The position numbers and the translations under genes were made by a program. This document shows positions 26,026 through 36,075 of a stretch of 64,000 nt of DNA, one piece after another (within the stretch, counting starts at the first letter, position 1; each line of letters begins with the position of its first letter). The notes beneath the pieces were generated by a model that was given only the letters and a program-made list of their open reading frames with translations, made no database searches and was not told the DNA's origin. The stretch lies in assembly GCF_002160955.1 (NCBI RefSeq), contig NZ_NFLN01000001.1, positions 124,001 to 188,000 of the forward strand, read 5' to 3'. The DNA is from Gemmiger sp. An120. Its GTDB lineage: Bacteria > Bacillota > Clostridia > Oscillospirales > Ruminococcaceae.

Positions 26026-26601
26026 TTATATAGATGGGCGATTCGGTGATTTGCCAGGCTCCGGCTCCGAGCGACCAACATCAGCTTCAGTAGAGTCTGG
26101 CTTATCTTGAGCCAGCAGACGGCGGGCCATCTCATAGACCCCCTCTTGGTAGAGAACCAGAGTGACCTCAATGTCCGGATGGCGAACCTCAAACTCCCGG
26201 ATAACTTTTCCCGCGATGCGGATAGACTCGGCCCGAGGCATATGGCAGTCGCCGGAGAAGATCAGTGGAACTGCCACAGTCCTGCAATTGTAGAGCAGAG
26301 CTTTCTGCAACGCCCGGCGGTAGCATTCCTCCAGGAGCATTCGCTCCCGCTGGACCCCGCCATACCAGCCAGCGCCAGCCACATGGAAAATGATTTTGGA
26401 CGGAAGTCCGCAGGAGGGCGTGACCACAGCGTGGCCGATTCGGCATCGCCCAATCTTCCGGCAGGCCTTTTTCAACTCCTCCGTATCCGCTGCGGCAAAG
26501 ATTGCGCTGCATATTCCGGGACAGGGGGAGAGATCGGAAACGGCGGTATTGACGATGGCGTCCGTGTCCATTTTAGTAATATCCCCAAGTACGATACGCA
26601 T
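26026..26601 (-). CDS. Macro-domain protein, atypical binding loop
   Basis: This 191-residue macro domain begins MRIVLGDITKMDTDAIVNTA. The domain binds ADP-ribose or its derivatives; close relatives (YmdB, TARG1 types) remove ADP-ribose from proteins. In those the pattern is DAIVNAAN followed by a GGG loop. Here it is VNTAVSDLSPCPG, so the second asparagine and the glycine-rich loop are absent, while KIIFHVAGAGW and VPLIFSGD are kept. Ligand binding may be altered or lost. Start ATG 26601 has GGAGG nine bases upstream. Confidence 0.8.
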   Translation of the reverse strand: MRIVLGDITKMDTDAIVNTAVSDLSPCPGICSAIFAAADTEELKKACRKIGRCRIGHAVVTPSCGLPSKIIFHVAGAGWYGGVQRERMLLEECYRRALQKALLYNCRTVAVPLIFSGDCHMPRAESIRIAGKVIREFEVRHPDIEVTLVLYQEGVYEMARRLLAQDKPDSTEADVGRSEPEPGKSPNRPSI

Positions 26602-26637
26602 ATGCAAACACCTCCATCGAAATCATACCATATTTCA

Positions 26638-27624
26638 TCACAGAAGAAAACCGCAAATCAGGTAGCCCGCCGTTGCAATCCCGGCCGCACACATAGCATA
26701 GGGCAACTGCGAGAGCGCGTGATCCATATTGTTCATCTTACAGCAGCTGGAGGTCAGGACAGTTGCATCGGAGTAGAAGCAAGCATGGCTGCCCAGTGTG
26801 GCGCCGGAGACGATGGCACCCATGACCACCAGAGGGTTGACGACGATGGACAGAGCCAGCGGAAGGATGATGGGGCTGACCAGAGCAGGAATGCCCCAGG
26901 CGCTTCCGGTGGCAAAGTTCAGCGCTGCTACCAGCAGGAAGGTGATGGCCGGGAGCAGTACGGGGCTGATCACGGGCCGCACGGCGTCAATGACATAGCT
27001 GGCGATTCCGATGTCGGTCATGCCCTGCTGCATGACAAAGACAAAGAAGATGATGGCAACGGTGGGGATCATGTTGCAGAATCCATGCATGGCAAGGTCG
27101 CAGAAACGGGCGGCGGTCATTTTCTGCCTGGGGATATAAAGCAGGAAGCACACGGCTATAGCCGCGATTAGGGCCAGGAATAGCTCGCCGGTGACGATGG
27201 TCAAGGCAATCAGCACACCAATGGGCAGGACGAAATCCAAGATATTACCTTTGATGTCGGGGGACTCATCCTCCTCATCCAGATTCAGGTCCCGGCTCTC
27301 CGGAGAGTAGACCTGCCCGGTTTCATTCACTCGCTGATATGCCTTCCGCATCCGCCCCCACTTGGGGATCAGGCCATAGGCGAACAGGGGGACGATGATT
27401 ACGGCGGCGATGGCGTAGAAGGTAAAGGGGATGATGTGGTAGAAGGTGTCAATAGCACTGCCGTAGCCCAGCTCCGGGATACCGGCTTCGGCGTAGAACA
27501 GACCGGCGAAGAAGACCGCCCATGTGGAGAAGGGCAGCAGAGCGCAGACTGGGGCGCCGGTGGAGTCGATGATGTAGGACTGGGCCTCCCGAGGGATCTT
27601 GTGGTTGTCGGACAGCCTTCTCAT
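26638..27624 (-). pseudogene. NhaC-family Na+/H+ antiporter, N-terminally truncated
   Basis: The 328 residues match the C-terminal two thirds of an NhaC-type antiporter: SDNHKIPREAQSYIIDSTGAP, PFSTWAVFFAGL, and FATGSAWGIPALVSPIILPL, with about eight membrane helices. Family members have about 450-500 residues, so some 130 N-terminal residues are missing. The similarity stops near the ATG at 27624, which has no ribosome site, and about 30-50 bases further the unrelated metallophosphoesterase region begins. It is probably not functional. Confidence 0.75.
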
Positions 27625-27671
27625 GCAAGTACTCAGGTTTATCGAGCGGGAAATTAAGCGAGGGAAGCATT

Positions 27672-28440
27672 ATGTTAAGGAAAAAATCAAAAAGGCATTT
27701 TTATATAGTAACAGTAATAATGGTTCTTCTCGTAATATGGACCGCATGGAGCAATACAACTGTGGGGATTACGCACTATACGGTTGCAAGCGATAGGCTC
27801 CCTGCTTCATTTGATCATTATAGTATTGTTGTCGTTTCTGACCTACACAATGCCGAATTCGGTGAAAACAACAGTCAATTAATAAAATTGATAGAAAAAG
27901 AAAAGCCTGATATTATTGTAATAACTGGGGATTTGGTAGATTCCAACAAGACCAATATTGATATAGCCCAAAAACTCGTGGGAACTCTTACAGGGATTGC
28001 ACCTTGCTATTATGTAACAGGAAATCATGAGGCATGGCTTGGTGAGCAATATCAGGAATTAGAAAGTATATTGCTTGATGAAGGTGTTGCTATTCTCCAT
28101 GATAGAGCAGTACAATTGATAAAAAACACGGAAAGCATACAGCTTGCTGGCTTAGATGACCCCGATTTTACAGATAGAGCCCCCCTTCAGCAAAGCATGA
28201 TAAAAACGAAAATCAATAATATGAATCTAACTGACAATTATTGTGTGTTGCTTTCACACAGACCAGAAGCATTTGAAGACTATGTATCCGAAAATATTGA
28301 CCTTGTTTTGAGTGGCCATGCACACGGAGGACAGTTTCGCTTACCTATTATCGGTGGAATAGTGGCGCCTAATCAAGGATTGTTTCCAAAGTACGATGCC
28401 GGGATATACTCAGAAAATTATACAACTATGGTTGTAAGTA
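27672..28440 (+). pseudogene. Metallophosphoesterase, C-terminus lost at junction
   Basis: After a membrane anchor (residues 10-28), the calcineurin-like motifs are all visible: VVSDLHNAEFG, ITGDLVDSN, YYVTGNHEAW, LLSHRPEAF and SGHAHGGQFRLP. The expected ending after YTTMVVS (usually RGIGNS and about 20 more residues) is replaced from about 28,437 by restriction-helicase sequence in another frame; the open frame runs to 28580 as unrelated residues. The catalytic core is complete, so some activity could remain. The AT-rich composition differs from both neighbours. Confidence 0.8.
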
Positions 28441-28447
28441 TCAGGAT

Positions 28448-30907
28448 GTGCTGCCCGGCGTTCCCAACCTTTGCTTCAAGGTGCCCACCGGCGGCGGAAA
28501 AACCTTCCTCGCCTGCAGCGCCGTCCGGCCTGTGTTTGACGCACTGCCGTTTACCAAGACTAAGGCGGTGGTGTGGCTGATGCCGTCCGACGCAATTCTG
28601 ACGCAAACCGCAAAAGCCCTAAAAGACCCGCGCCATCCTTACCGGCAGAAAATTGATGTGGATTTCGGAGGGCGGGTAGAGGTTTATACCAAGCAGGAGC
28701 TTTTGAACGGGCAGAATTTCAACCCAACTGCCGTCACCGAACAGCTCTCCATCATGGTGCTGTCCTACGATTCTTTCCGCGGTCGGGGTAAAGAGGGCTT
28801 AAAAGCCTATCAGGAGAACAGCAATCTTGCCGCCTTTGCCAAAGTGCTGGGCGCGCCGGAAAACCCCATTGAGAATGCGGATGAAACGGCGCTGTTTCAG
28901 GTCATCAACCAACTCAATCCACTGGTGGTCGTGGACGAGAGCCACCATGCCCGATCCGAGTTGAGTATAGAAATGCTCGCCAATTTTAACCCCTGCTTTG
29001 TGCTGGACTTGACCGCCACACCCAAAAAGCGCAGCAACATCATCTCCTATGTGGATGCGGTGCAGCTCAAGGCGGAGCACATGGTCAAGCTTCCGGTGAT
29101 CGTCTATAACCGGGACAGCCAGGCTGAGGTGCTGATGGACACGATTGACCTTCGGGATAGGTTGGAAGAAATCGCCAACGCAGAATATCAGAACGGTGGA
29201 AAGTACATCCGCCCCATTGCCCTGTTCCAAGCACAGCCAAAGGGGAAGGAGGACGCAACCACCTTTGAAAAAATGCGGAAAGAACTGGTGGAAGCCGGGA
29301 TTCCCGCCGGACACATAGCCATCCGCACCGCCGATGTGAACGAGCTGAAAAACGTGGATTTGCTGTCCCCGGATTGTTCGATACGGTACATCGTCACGGT
29401 AAACGCGCTGAAAGAGGGCTGGGACTGCCCGTTTGCCTATATTCTGGCTTCTCTTGCCAACAAGACCAGTCAGGTGGATGTGGAGCAGATTTTGGGGCGT
29501 ATTCTGCGCCTGCCCTACACCGCCGAGCACAAAGCAAAAGCCCTGAATATGTCCTATGTGCTGACTTCTTCCAACGACTTTAACGATACAGTACAGCAGA
29601 TCATCCGCGGGCTGAACAGCGCGGGATTCAGCGACCGGGATTACCGGCTTGCCGAGCCGATAGAACCTGCTAAACCTGCTCCCGTGCCGGAACAGCTTCC
29701 GATGTTCGAGCCGGAAACCGCGCAGGATGACTTTGCCGGGCTGGACGGGAAATCCATCTGGGCAAAGCTGCAACGGCGCAGGGAGAGCGAAAAAACGCCG
29801 GATTCCGCCCCTAAAGCAGACAGTATGCTTGCCGAGGCCCGGCAGGCGGGCGACGCATACAATCAGGCGGTGCAGGGCGCGGACAACGATCCGTTTGCTG
29901 CCGTTCTGCCGTGGGAGGTGCGGGACAAAGTGAACACATTTCCTATCATCCCCCAATATCGAGGGAGCGTGGACGGGCTGCTGATCCCGCAGTTCTTCCA
30001 GGTGATCCCGCAATCCCTGTTTACGAACGGGGATAAGGTGCTGCTGAGCAAGGAGCAGCTTGCCGACGGCTTCACTTTGAAAGGTAAAGCATACGATATT
30101 GATTTTGATGCGGCAGACGATGAGATCGTCAAGGTCGATGTGGCGTCTGGCCGCAGTGTGCCGAGGGCTTACCAGATGGAAGCCGCCGACCAGCGGTATT
30201 TCAAGGAATATTTCAGCAATCTCCCATCGGAAAGCCGAGTGCGCCAGTGCAAGGACATGATGATCCACCAGTTGGACAAGCTGAACATGGTGGATGGCGG
30301 AGATTTACGCGCTTATGTCAATCTCATTGTGGACGGGATGGATCGGGAACAGCTTGCCGCTATGGAAAAGGCCCCACTGGGCTTTGCGGCAAAAATCCGT
30401 GCCAAAATCGAAAGCCTGCTGGATCAACATTACAAGGAGACCTTCTTCACATGGCTGGACCGTGGCAAAATTGTGTGCGAGCCGTCCTACCGTCTGCCAT
30501 CGGCAATCCATCCAACAAGCAGCACGGCGATTTACGGAAAGTCGCTCTATGAGGCTGAGGAGGGCATGAACGAGCTGGAACAAGAGCTAGTGAAGCGGCT
30601 GACAGCCATTCCCAATGTGCTTTGGTGGCACCGGAATATCGCCCGGCACGGCTTTGCCATCAACGGCTACTTCAACCACTACCCTGATATTATGATTATG
30701 ACACAAAGCGGCAAAATCATCCTTGCCGAAACCAAGGGTGATCACCTGAAAAACGACGACAGTCAGGAGAAGATCGAACTGGGTGCGGCTTGGCGGAACG
30801 CAGCGGGAAATCGGTACCGCTATTACATGGTGTTCCAAGACGAGGAAAATCTGCCGCATGGAGCAGTGAGCATGGGGCAGTTCTTGGAGACTGTTGAAGC
30901 CTTATAA
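28448..30907 (+). CDS. Type III restriction enzyme Res subunit, N-terminally truncated
   Basis: 819 residues of an SF2 helicase-nuclease: Walker A KVPTGGGKTF at the very start, DESHHAR, DLTATPKK, then EGWDCPFAYI and QILGRILRLPYT. Near the C-terminus PDIMIMTQSGKIILAETKG supplies a PD-ExK-type nuclease motif. In the family a further segment of perhaps 60-100 residues precedes Walker A. Here similarity begins at KYQDVLPGVPN (about 28,437), where the metallophosphoesterase ends; the GTG at 28448 is only the first possible start. No Mod methyltransferase gene is nearby, so it is probably an orphan fragment. Confidence 0.85.
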   Translation: MLPGVPNLCFKVPTGGGKTFLACSAVRPVFDALPFTKTKAVVWLMPSDAILTQTAKALKDPRHPYRQKIDVDFGGRVEVYTKQELLNGQNFNPTAVTEQLSIMVLSYDSFRGRGKEGLKAYQENSNLAAFAKVLGAPENPIENADETALFQVINQLNPLVVVDESHHARSELSIEMLANFNPCFVLDLTATPKKRSNIISYVDAVQLKAEHMVKLPVIVYNRDSQAEVLMDTIDLRDRLEEIANAEYQNGGKYIRPIALFQAQPKGKEDATTFEKMRKELVEAGIPAGHIAIRTADVNELKNVDLLSPDCSIRYIVTVNALKEGWDCPFAYILASLANKTSQVDVEQILGRILRLPYTAEHKAKALNMSYVLTSSNDFNDTVQQIIRGLNSAGFSDRDYRLAEPIEPAKPAPVPEQLPMFEPETAQDDFAGLDGKSIWAKLQRRRESEKTPDSAPKADSMLAEARQAGDAYNQAVQGADNDPFAAVLPWEVRDKVNTFPIIPQYRGSVDGLLIPQFFQVIPQSLFTNGDKVLLSKEQLADGFTLKGKAYDIDFDAADDEIVKVDVASGRSVPRAYQMEAADQRYFKEYFSNLPSESRVRQCKDMMIHQLDKLNMVDGGDLRAYVNLIVDGMDREQLAAMEKAPLGFAAKIRAKIESLLDQHYKETFFTWLDRGKIVCEPSYRLPSAIHPTSSTAIYGKSLYEAEEGMNELEQELVKRLTAIPNVLWWHRNIARHGFAINGYFNHYPDIMIMTQSGKIILAETKGDHLKNDDSQEKIELGAAWRNAAGNRYRYYMVFQDEENLPHGAVSMGQFLETVEAL

Positions 30908-30941
30908 CAAGTGAATGACCGCATCTCATGTTTTCTGATGG

Positions 30942-31033
30942 GGCAGCAGAGAAATCTGCTGCCTCTTTCTTATGGTGACTACCCTATGAAAAAGATGAGC
31001 ACGAACCGTTTGTATAGGCCGTGCTCATCTTTG
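30942..31033 (+). terminator. Two terminator hairpins after restriction gene
   Basis: The stem GGCAGCAGA / TCTGCTGCC (30942-30963, GAAA loop) is followed by TCTTTCTT. A second stem GATGAGCACG / CGTGCTCATC (about 30992-31033) follows. From there to 31174 I see no gene; two TACGCCA repeats lie at 31087 and 31098. Confidence 0.7.
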
Positions 31034-31174
31034 TGTTTTCTTAGAGTAGTAGTGCTCTTCTCCACCTGCAAATCAGTCGGTTTCTCTACGCCATTTTTAC
31101 GCCATTTCTGCGTGGGGCTGCATAGAGAAATATGAACTTATAATTTGGTCGGTTTTGCGTAAAACGGCGCTGTA

Positions 31175-32377
31175 TCAGGCTCTAGCGGTGTTTGTGGAGA
31201 AGTATGAAGATATGGAATCCGGCGTCTGAATGCCGATATCCATACTTTTCAGCAGCGCTTCCGTTTTTGCTTCAAACTCCGGTGTCACCGCATGGCCGTA
31301 TTGCAGTTCGTGCAGGACGGAGCCTGTGAAGAACTGGAACTCCGCCTCCTGAAGGATGAACAGCACTTGCTTTTGCAGCTGCTTTGGATTTTGCGACTTT
31401 CCGAAAAGCATTATCCTGCCGCCGGAGGGGCGGTAAAGCCCTGCAATCAGCTTGCCGATGGTCGTTTTGCCGCAGCCGTTTGCGCCCACAAGGCCGACGA
31501 TCTCATGCTCACGGACGGAAAAGCTGACACCAGAGAGGGTATCTCCGGCCTTCCTGCCGTATGTATAGCAGACATCTGAGACGGCAAGCGCCGTCGGCGC
31601 GGTTTTCGGCAGCGGCTCTTTCTCCGGCACGGTGATCTCCGCAAGGTCGAGCGTGCGCAGAGAAAGTGTTTGTCTCCGCTCCACTGAGAACGCCTTTGCC
31701 TCTGCGGCAGTATATTTTCCTTTGATCTCGCCGTCTGCCATGACCCAAAATTCGTCGGCAATGTCGGCAAGATAGTAGAGTCGGTGCTCGCTGAGCAGCA
31801 GCGTTTTGCCCTGCTTTTTCAGGGCAAGCAGAATCTCTTTTAACTGCTGCGTGGCTGCAAAGTCCAGATTGGCCGTGGGCTCATCCAGCAGAAAAATATC
31901 TGTGTCCATTGCCCACGCGGACAAGATGGAGATGAGCTGTCGCTCGCCGCTGGACAACTCGTAGACATTGCGATCCTTCAGCCGCTCCAGATGAAAGATC
32001 CGGAAGGCCTCATCTACCCGCCGTCGGATTTTATCTTGCGGCAGACCGTGATTTTCAAGACCGAAGGCCACTTCATTGGAGCTGTTCACGGTGAAAAACT
32101 GGCTGCGAGGATCCTGAAAGACCGAGGCGGCCAACTCGCCGATCTCGCCGATACGTATTCCGGCGGTGTCCTGCCCATTCAGGCGGCAAAAGCCTTTTAG
32201 CTCTCCCTCGTAAAACTGGGGGATTAATCCGTTGATGCACCGTAGCAGTGTGGACTTTCCGCAGCCGCTGCCGCCGCAGAGCACCACACAGCGTCCGGCT
32301 GGGATGCTGCCGCCGACTTTTTGCAAGGTGGGCTGCTTTTCTTCTGCATATTGAAATTCAAATTCAAAATCTATCAT
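31175..32377 (-). pseudogene. ECF-type ABC transporter ATPase, second domain truncated
   Basis: The first ATPase domain is complete: Walker A GGSGCGKST, Q-loop SVFQDPRSQFF, signature LSSGERQ, Walker B IFLLDEPTAN. The second has Walker A GANGCGKTT and its Q-loop (FILQEAEFQFF) but ends around residue 385 before any signature or Walker B. The last residues (SISSYFSTNTARA) are out of family. Such fused EcfAA' proteins energise vitamin or metal ECF importers and are normally about 470-560 residues. The membrane and substrate subunits are absent. It is divergent from nothing; the TetR gene lies upstream on the same strand. Confidence 0.8.
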
Positions 32378-32464
32378 CGCAAACTCTTTTCTTATTAGTT
32401 AGCCGTCTCTAACCAGCGGCCGTAAGAAACGGACGGATGGACCGTCCGAATTAACTTTTCGGAT

Positions 32465-33073
32465 TTATTGCAAGGTATCGCATAGCTGCCGCCAGCCAGC
32501 GTTGGTGAAATCAAGGACTGCCTGTAAGCAGGTAAGCATTCTGCCTTCCTCCATATGCTGATCCAGCAGCTGGCGGAAGTACCAGAACTGTGAGCCCACC
32601 AAAAGACGGATCGCATCGGCATTTGGCGCTTTCCCATAGATATGCGAAAAGAATTCCACCGTTTGTTCCGCTTTTTGATCCATTAGTTTATGCAGCACGG
32701 TTTCTATGGAGCTGCCATCGCTGCGGCAGAAAAATAAAGTGCAGTCATTGCAGTGCTCGGTCAGCAGTTGAAAATATACCTGTTCTTCGGCGTTTATGGC
32801 GCGGAGGATATCATCCGGCTGCGCGCTGCACTTTGCTTTTTCGTATTCTTCCGCGATGGGAGCAAAGAGAACCTGCATCGTCTCAAAAAAATCCTGAAGC
32901 AGACTGGCAAACAACGCGTCTTTATTCTTGTATCTTGTGTAGATTGCCCCCGTAGTAACACCGGCTTTTTCGGCGATCTTGTGCAGAGAGGCTTTCTGAA
33001 AGCCGTAAGCAAGAAATTCCGAATAAGCAGCCTGAATGATCCCATCATCCAGGGAATGATCCCTATTGGCCAT
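32465..33073 (-). CDS. TetR/AcrR family regulator
   Basis: This 202-residue protein has a TetR N-terminal helix-turn-helix (AAYSEFLAYGFQKASLHKIA, AGVTTGAIYTRYKNKDALF) in residues 12-60 and a ligand-binding helical C-terminal domain rich in Cys/His (TEHCNDCTLFFC near residue 108). GAGGAG precedes the ATG. The gene is followed on the same strand by the truncated ABC ATPase, its likely former target. A palindrome at 33097-33128 directly upstream fits its own operator. Confidence 0.9.
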   Translation of the reverse strand: MANRDHSLDDGIIQAAYSEFLAYGFQKASLHKIAEKAGVTTGAIYTRYKNKDALFASLLQDFFETMQVLFAPIAEEYEKAKCSAQPDDILRAINAEEQVYFQLLTEHCNDCTLFFCRSDGSSIETVLHKLMDQKAEQTVEFFSHIYGKAPNADAIRLLVGSQFWYFRQLLDQHMEEGRMLTCLQAVLDFTNAGWRQLCDTLQ

Positions 33074-33096
33074 GTCTTCACTCCTCTGCGCCTAAA

Positions 33097-33128
33097 TAAT
33101 AACATCATTATCGATAACGACATTATTA
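33097..33128. promoter_or_regulatory. Putative TetR operator
   Basis: This 32-base imperfect palindrome is centred on TTATCGATAA with outer ends TAATAA and TTATTA, starting 24 bases upstream of the TetR start codon. The size and symmetry fit binding of a TetR dimer pair and autorepression. Confidence 0.65.
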
Positions 33129-33190
33129 TAGCGTTCTTTTTGCTGCTTGTCAATGCAAATTGCACACTGCTTTGCAAAAACACTCCTTGA

Positions 33191-33527
33191 CAAATCTCGT
33201 CTCAGAAAAGGATACTCGAAGCCTACGCAAAACAGAACGGCTTTACCAATCTGCGCTGGTACACCGACGACGGTTATTCCGGGGCAAATTTCCAAAGGCC
33301 GGGCTTTCAGTCTATGCTTGCAGACATTGAAGCTGGGAAAGTGGGAACCGTTATCGTCAAGGATATGTCGAGGTTGGGGCGAAACTACCTGCAAGTGGGG
33401 TTTTACACGGAAATGCTGTTCCCTCAAAAGGGTGTGCGGTTTATCGCTGTCAACGACAATGTGGACAGCGCAAACGGCGGCATGGACAACGATTTTACCC
33501 CGCTGCGAAATCTGTTCAACGAAAATA
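33191..33527 (+). pseudogene. Large serine recombinase, internal fragment
   Basis: The frame reads KRILEAYAKQNGF, WYTDDGYSGANFQRPGFQ, KDMSRLGRNYLQVG and SANGGMDNDFTPLRNLFNE, matching roughly residues 25-140 of Tn4451/TnpX-type recombinases. The catalytic serine segment at the N-terminus and the whole DNA-binding C-terminus are missing. A stop codon lies just before the fragment, and the ISAs1 transposase follows directly after NLFNE. It cannot be active. Confidence 0.85.
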
Positions 33528-33530
33528 CTA

Positions 33531-34402
33531 CCCTCTGGATTTTTGGAGAATTTCCAGAAAAAATGGAATGAACTGTTAAATAGCGAAGAGGGAGAGAAAG
33601 TAAAGCGCCTGCTTGCGATAGATGGCAAAACCCAGAGGGGGAATGGGAATAAAAATCAGAAGGGCAATCATATTGTCAGCGCAGTAGACGAAAGAGGTTT
33701 TTGCCTGGGGCAAAAGCGCGTGGAAGAAAAGACGAATGAGATTACAGCAATTCCTGAATTAATAGACAGCCTGAACATCAAGGGAACCATTATCACAACA
33801 GATGCCATGGGAACACAAACAGCTATAGTAAAGAAAATCCGGAAGAAACGTGCGGATTATGTGCTGGCATTAAAAGGGAACCAGGGAAGCCTGCTGGAAG
33901 AAGTAAGGGAATATTTTTCGGATGGAGGACTGCTGAAAAAATGTGCATACAAAAAGAAAGTAGAAAAAGCGCGGGGGAAGATAGAGAAGAGGGAGTACTG
34001 GCAGACAGAAGATATTTCGTGGCTGAGCCAGAAGAAAGAGTGGATGGGGCTAAAGAGCATAATCCTGACGCGGAACACCATAACAGGAGCAGATGGGAAA
34101 GAGACTGTGGAGGAGAGATATTTTATCAGCAGTCTGCCAACAGAGATAGAAGAAACCGCCAGAGCAGTGCGCGGACATTGGATGATAGAAAGTTATCACT
34201 GGCATTTAGATGTACATTTCGGGAAGATGGGAATCACACATTAGAGAAGCAGGCAGCTTATAATCTGAATATTATCAGGAAGCTGGCATTGAATATCTTG
34301 AAGATATCAGAAGTGGGACGCTGTCCAATGAGCATGAAAAAGAAACGGTATGCGATAGGAACAAATCCGGAAAAATATCTGGATGAACTTATGAACTTGT
34401 AA
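33531..34402 (+). pseudogene. ISAs1-family transposase remnant, truncated and frameshifted
   Basis: From LENFQKKWNELL onward this is the DDE domain of an ISAs1-type transposase: LAIDGKTQRG, TTDAMGTQTAIV, GHWMIESYHWHLDV. The N-terminal about 100 residues are missing at the junction with the recombinase fragment. Near 34,215 the frame changes: the first frame stops at 34244, while the family ending (FREDGNHTLEKQAAYNLN, then ISEVGRCPMSMKKKRY) continues in the other frame to 34402. Inactive. Confidence 0.85.
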
Positions 34403-34566
34403 AAATTTTAAAAATCGATAGGTTTAGTTGGGAAACACATTCATGCGTTTGTCGTGGGAAGGCATCAATGGTGCATTGCTTTTTCACGCGGGATAAGGTA
34501 TACTGAATACATATCGGTTAGTTATTGCTAACCTTATGATTACTTACAAGTGAAAGGGGGATATAT

Positions 34567-35079
34567 GTGAATTGGACACGCACCATCCTGGACGGGATTG
34601 CCATGGCGGCCTATTTTAACCTGTTCGCCGCGGCGGTGGCGCTGTATAGGCCCCGGCTGATGTTTCCCTGCTATCCGCCCGCCATCATCAAGGCGGCAAA
34701 AGATCCGCCGACAAAGGCCGAAAATCGTTTTTACCGGCTTTGGATCTGCTTCGGAGAGTGGTTGCCCCTCCTTCTCTATGGTGCGGTCAGCACTGTGGAG
34801 GGCGGGACAACCGGCTTCTGGCGTTTGGCCCTGACGGGATATATCCAGTGGATGGTCGTCAATGTCTGTGATCTGCTTTTTCTGGACTTCTGGCTGATAC
34901 AGAAAAAAGCAAAACGCCGTTTTATCATCTCAGGAACCGAAGGGCACCCAGGCTATGGGTTCAAAGCCTGGATGAAGGAATACGCTCTGCCGGAGCATCT
35001 GCTCCAGTGGCCGCTCTTGCTGTGCCCCCTCATGGCGGCGGCCCAGGCGGGATTGTGTCTGCTGCTGCAAAAAATTTGA
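34567..35079 (+). CDS. Four-TM membrane protein, methyltransferase partner
   Basis: This 170-residue protein has four hydrophobic segments (about 8-28, 62-80, 90-112 and 148-166). Its start is GTG 34567 with AAAGGGGG upstream. It has no family I recognise. It ends ten bases before the methyltransferase gene, so the two form an operon. The upstream region contains a short stem GGTTAG/CTAACC (about 34516-34534) that may be regulatory. Confidence 0.7.
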   Translation: MNWTRTILDGIAMAAYFNLFAAAVALYRPRLMFPCYPPAIIKAAKDPPTKAENRFYRLWICFGEWLPLLLYGAVSTVEGGTTGFWRLALTGYIQWMVVNVCDLLFLDFWLIQKKAKRRFIISGTEGHPGYGFKAWMKEYALPEHLLQWPLLLCPLMAAAQAGLCLLLQKI

Positions 35080-35089
35080 TAATAAGAAG

Positions 35090-35914
35090 ATGGTTCAAAT
35101 GAAGCAAAATCAAGTTCAGCAAAAAGAAATCCGCCTTGGGACGCATGGGGAACATTACGGGAGCTGGATGTCAAACCCTGTTTTCTATGTGATAGGTTCC
35201 CTTTTGGCGTTGTCTGTGGTACTGGCGGTACTGTCCTTTGCGGTGTTCCATATCACGGCGCTTGGTGTGGTGTTCGTGATTGCCGCAGTGATTCTGCTGG
35301 CGCTGCTCCTGTGGTGCGCCTGGATACGGCGGCAGTATGCCTTTGGGGGCGGCGGCATGATGGATCGGACCCATCTGGTTGTCCTCTCCCATCTGGATTT
35401 TGACGGGCAAGGGCAGCTTCTGGAAGTAGGCTGCGGCTCCGGGCCATTGTCCATCCGGGCGGCCCTGATGTGGCCGGAGGCAAAAGTAACGGGCATTGAC
35501 TATTGGGGCGCAGACTTCGGCTACAACCAGACTATGTGCGAGAAAAACGCCGCAAGCGAAGGTGTAGCCGCCCGGTGCCGGTTCCAGCATGGGGACGCCA
35601 ACAAGCTGGACTTCCCGGACAAGAGTTTCGACGCCGTGGTGAGCAACTATGTCTACCACAATGTAATGGGTGCGGACAAGCAGGCTCTGCTGTTGGAGAC
35701 CCTGCGGGTGCTGAAAAAAGGCGGCGTGTTCGCCCTCAACGATGAGATGAAGCCCCACATGTACGGGAACATGGAGGCCTTCGCCCAGGAACTGCGGGAC
35801 ATGGGATATGCGGATGTACGGCTCATCGACACGGCCCAGGAGGCTTTCGGTTCCCGCCGCCGGGCGGCCATGATGATGCTGGGCGACTCCCGGATGCTGG
35901 TGGGGCGGAAGTAA
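35090..35914 (+). CDS. Membrane-anchored class I SAM methyltransferase
   Basis: This 274-residue protein has two membrane helices at about 30-52 and 56-75, then a class I methyltransferase fold. The fold shows motif I LLEVGCGSGPLSI near residue 109, GIDYWG, HGDANKLDFPDKSFDAVVSN (motif II region) and LRVLKKGGVFALND. It transfers a methyl group from SAM to an unknown small molecule or lipid. The neighbouring membrane gene and the short ORF after it probably belong to the same transcript. Confidence 0.88.
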   Translation: MVQMKQNQVQQKEIRLGTHGEHYGSWMSNPVFYVIGSLLALSVVLAVLSFAVFHITALGVVFVIAAVILLALLLWCAWIRRQYAFGGGGMMDRTHLVVLSHLDFDGQGQLLEVGCGSGPLSIRAALMWPEAKVTGIDYWGADFGYNQTMCEKNAASEGVAARCRFQHGDANKLDFPDKSFDAVVSNYVYHNVMGADKQALLLETLRVLKKGGVFALNDEMKPHMYGNMEAFAQELRDMGYADVRLIDTAQEAFGSRRRAAMMMLGDSRMLVGRK

Positions 35915-35928
35915 GACGGAGGTTTGTC

Positions 35929-36075
35929 ATGAACTATACATATTGTGAAAGGCTGATGTGGGTTGCCATCGCTCCTGCCGCATTTCGGTATCTGGCAAGG
36001 CAGGAGTTGGGATGGGATATTTCTGCGTTGAAGCAGCTCTCTAAGCAGATTTACCGGCAAATGCTAAAACATTGA
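35929..36075 (+). pseudogene. 5' fragment of a gene cut by integrase sequence
   Basis: The ATG at 35929 has a good ribosome site (GGAGG) and opens MNYTYCERLMWVAIAPAAFR, then YLARQELGWDISALKQLSKQ. This looks like the start of a longer protein, perhaps of the L-2-amino-thiazoline-4-carboxylate hydrolase type, though I am unsure. After 48 codons it stops just as integrase sequence begins (about 36,060). It is probably a gene beheaded from the 3' side. Confidence 0.5.

Noticed and set aside
28799-30268. 489-codon minus-strand frame
   Set aside because: It is antisense to the restriction helicase with all motifs on the plus strand.
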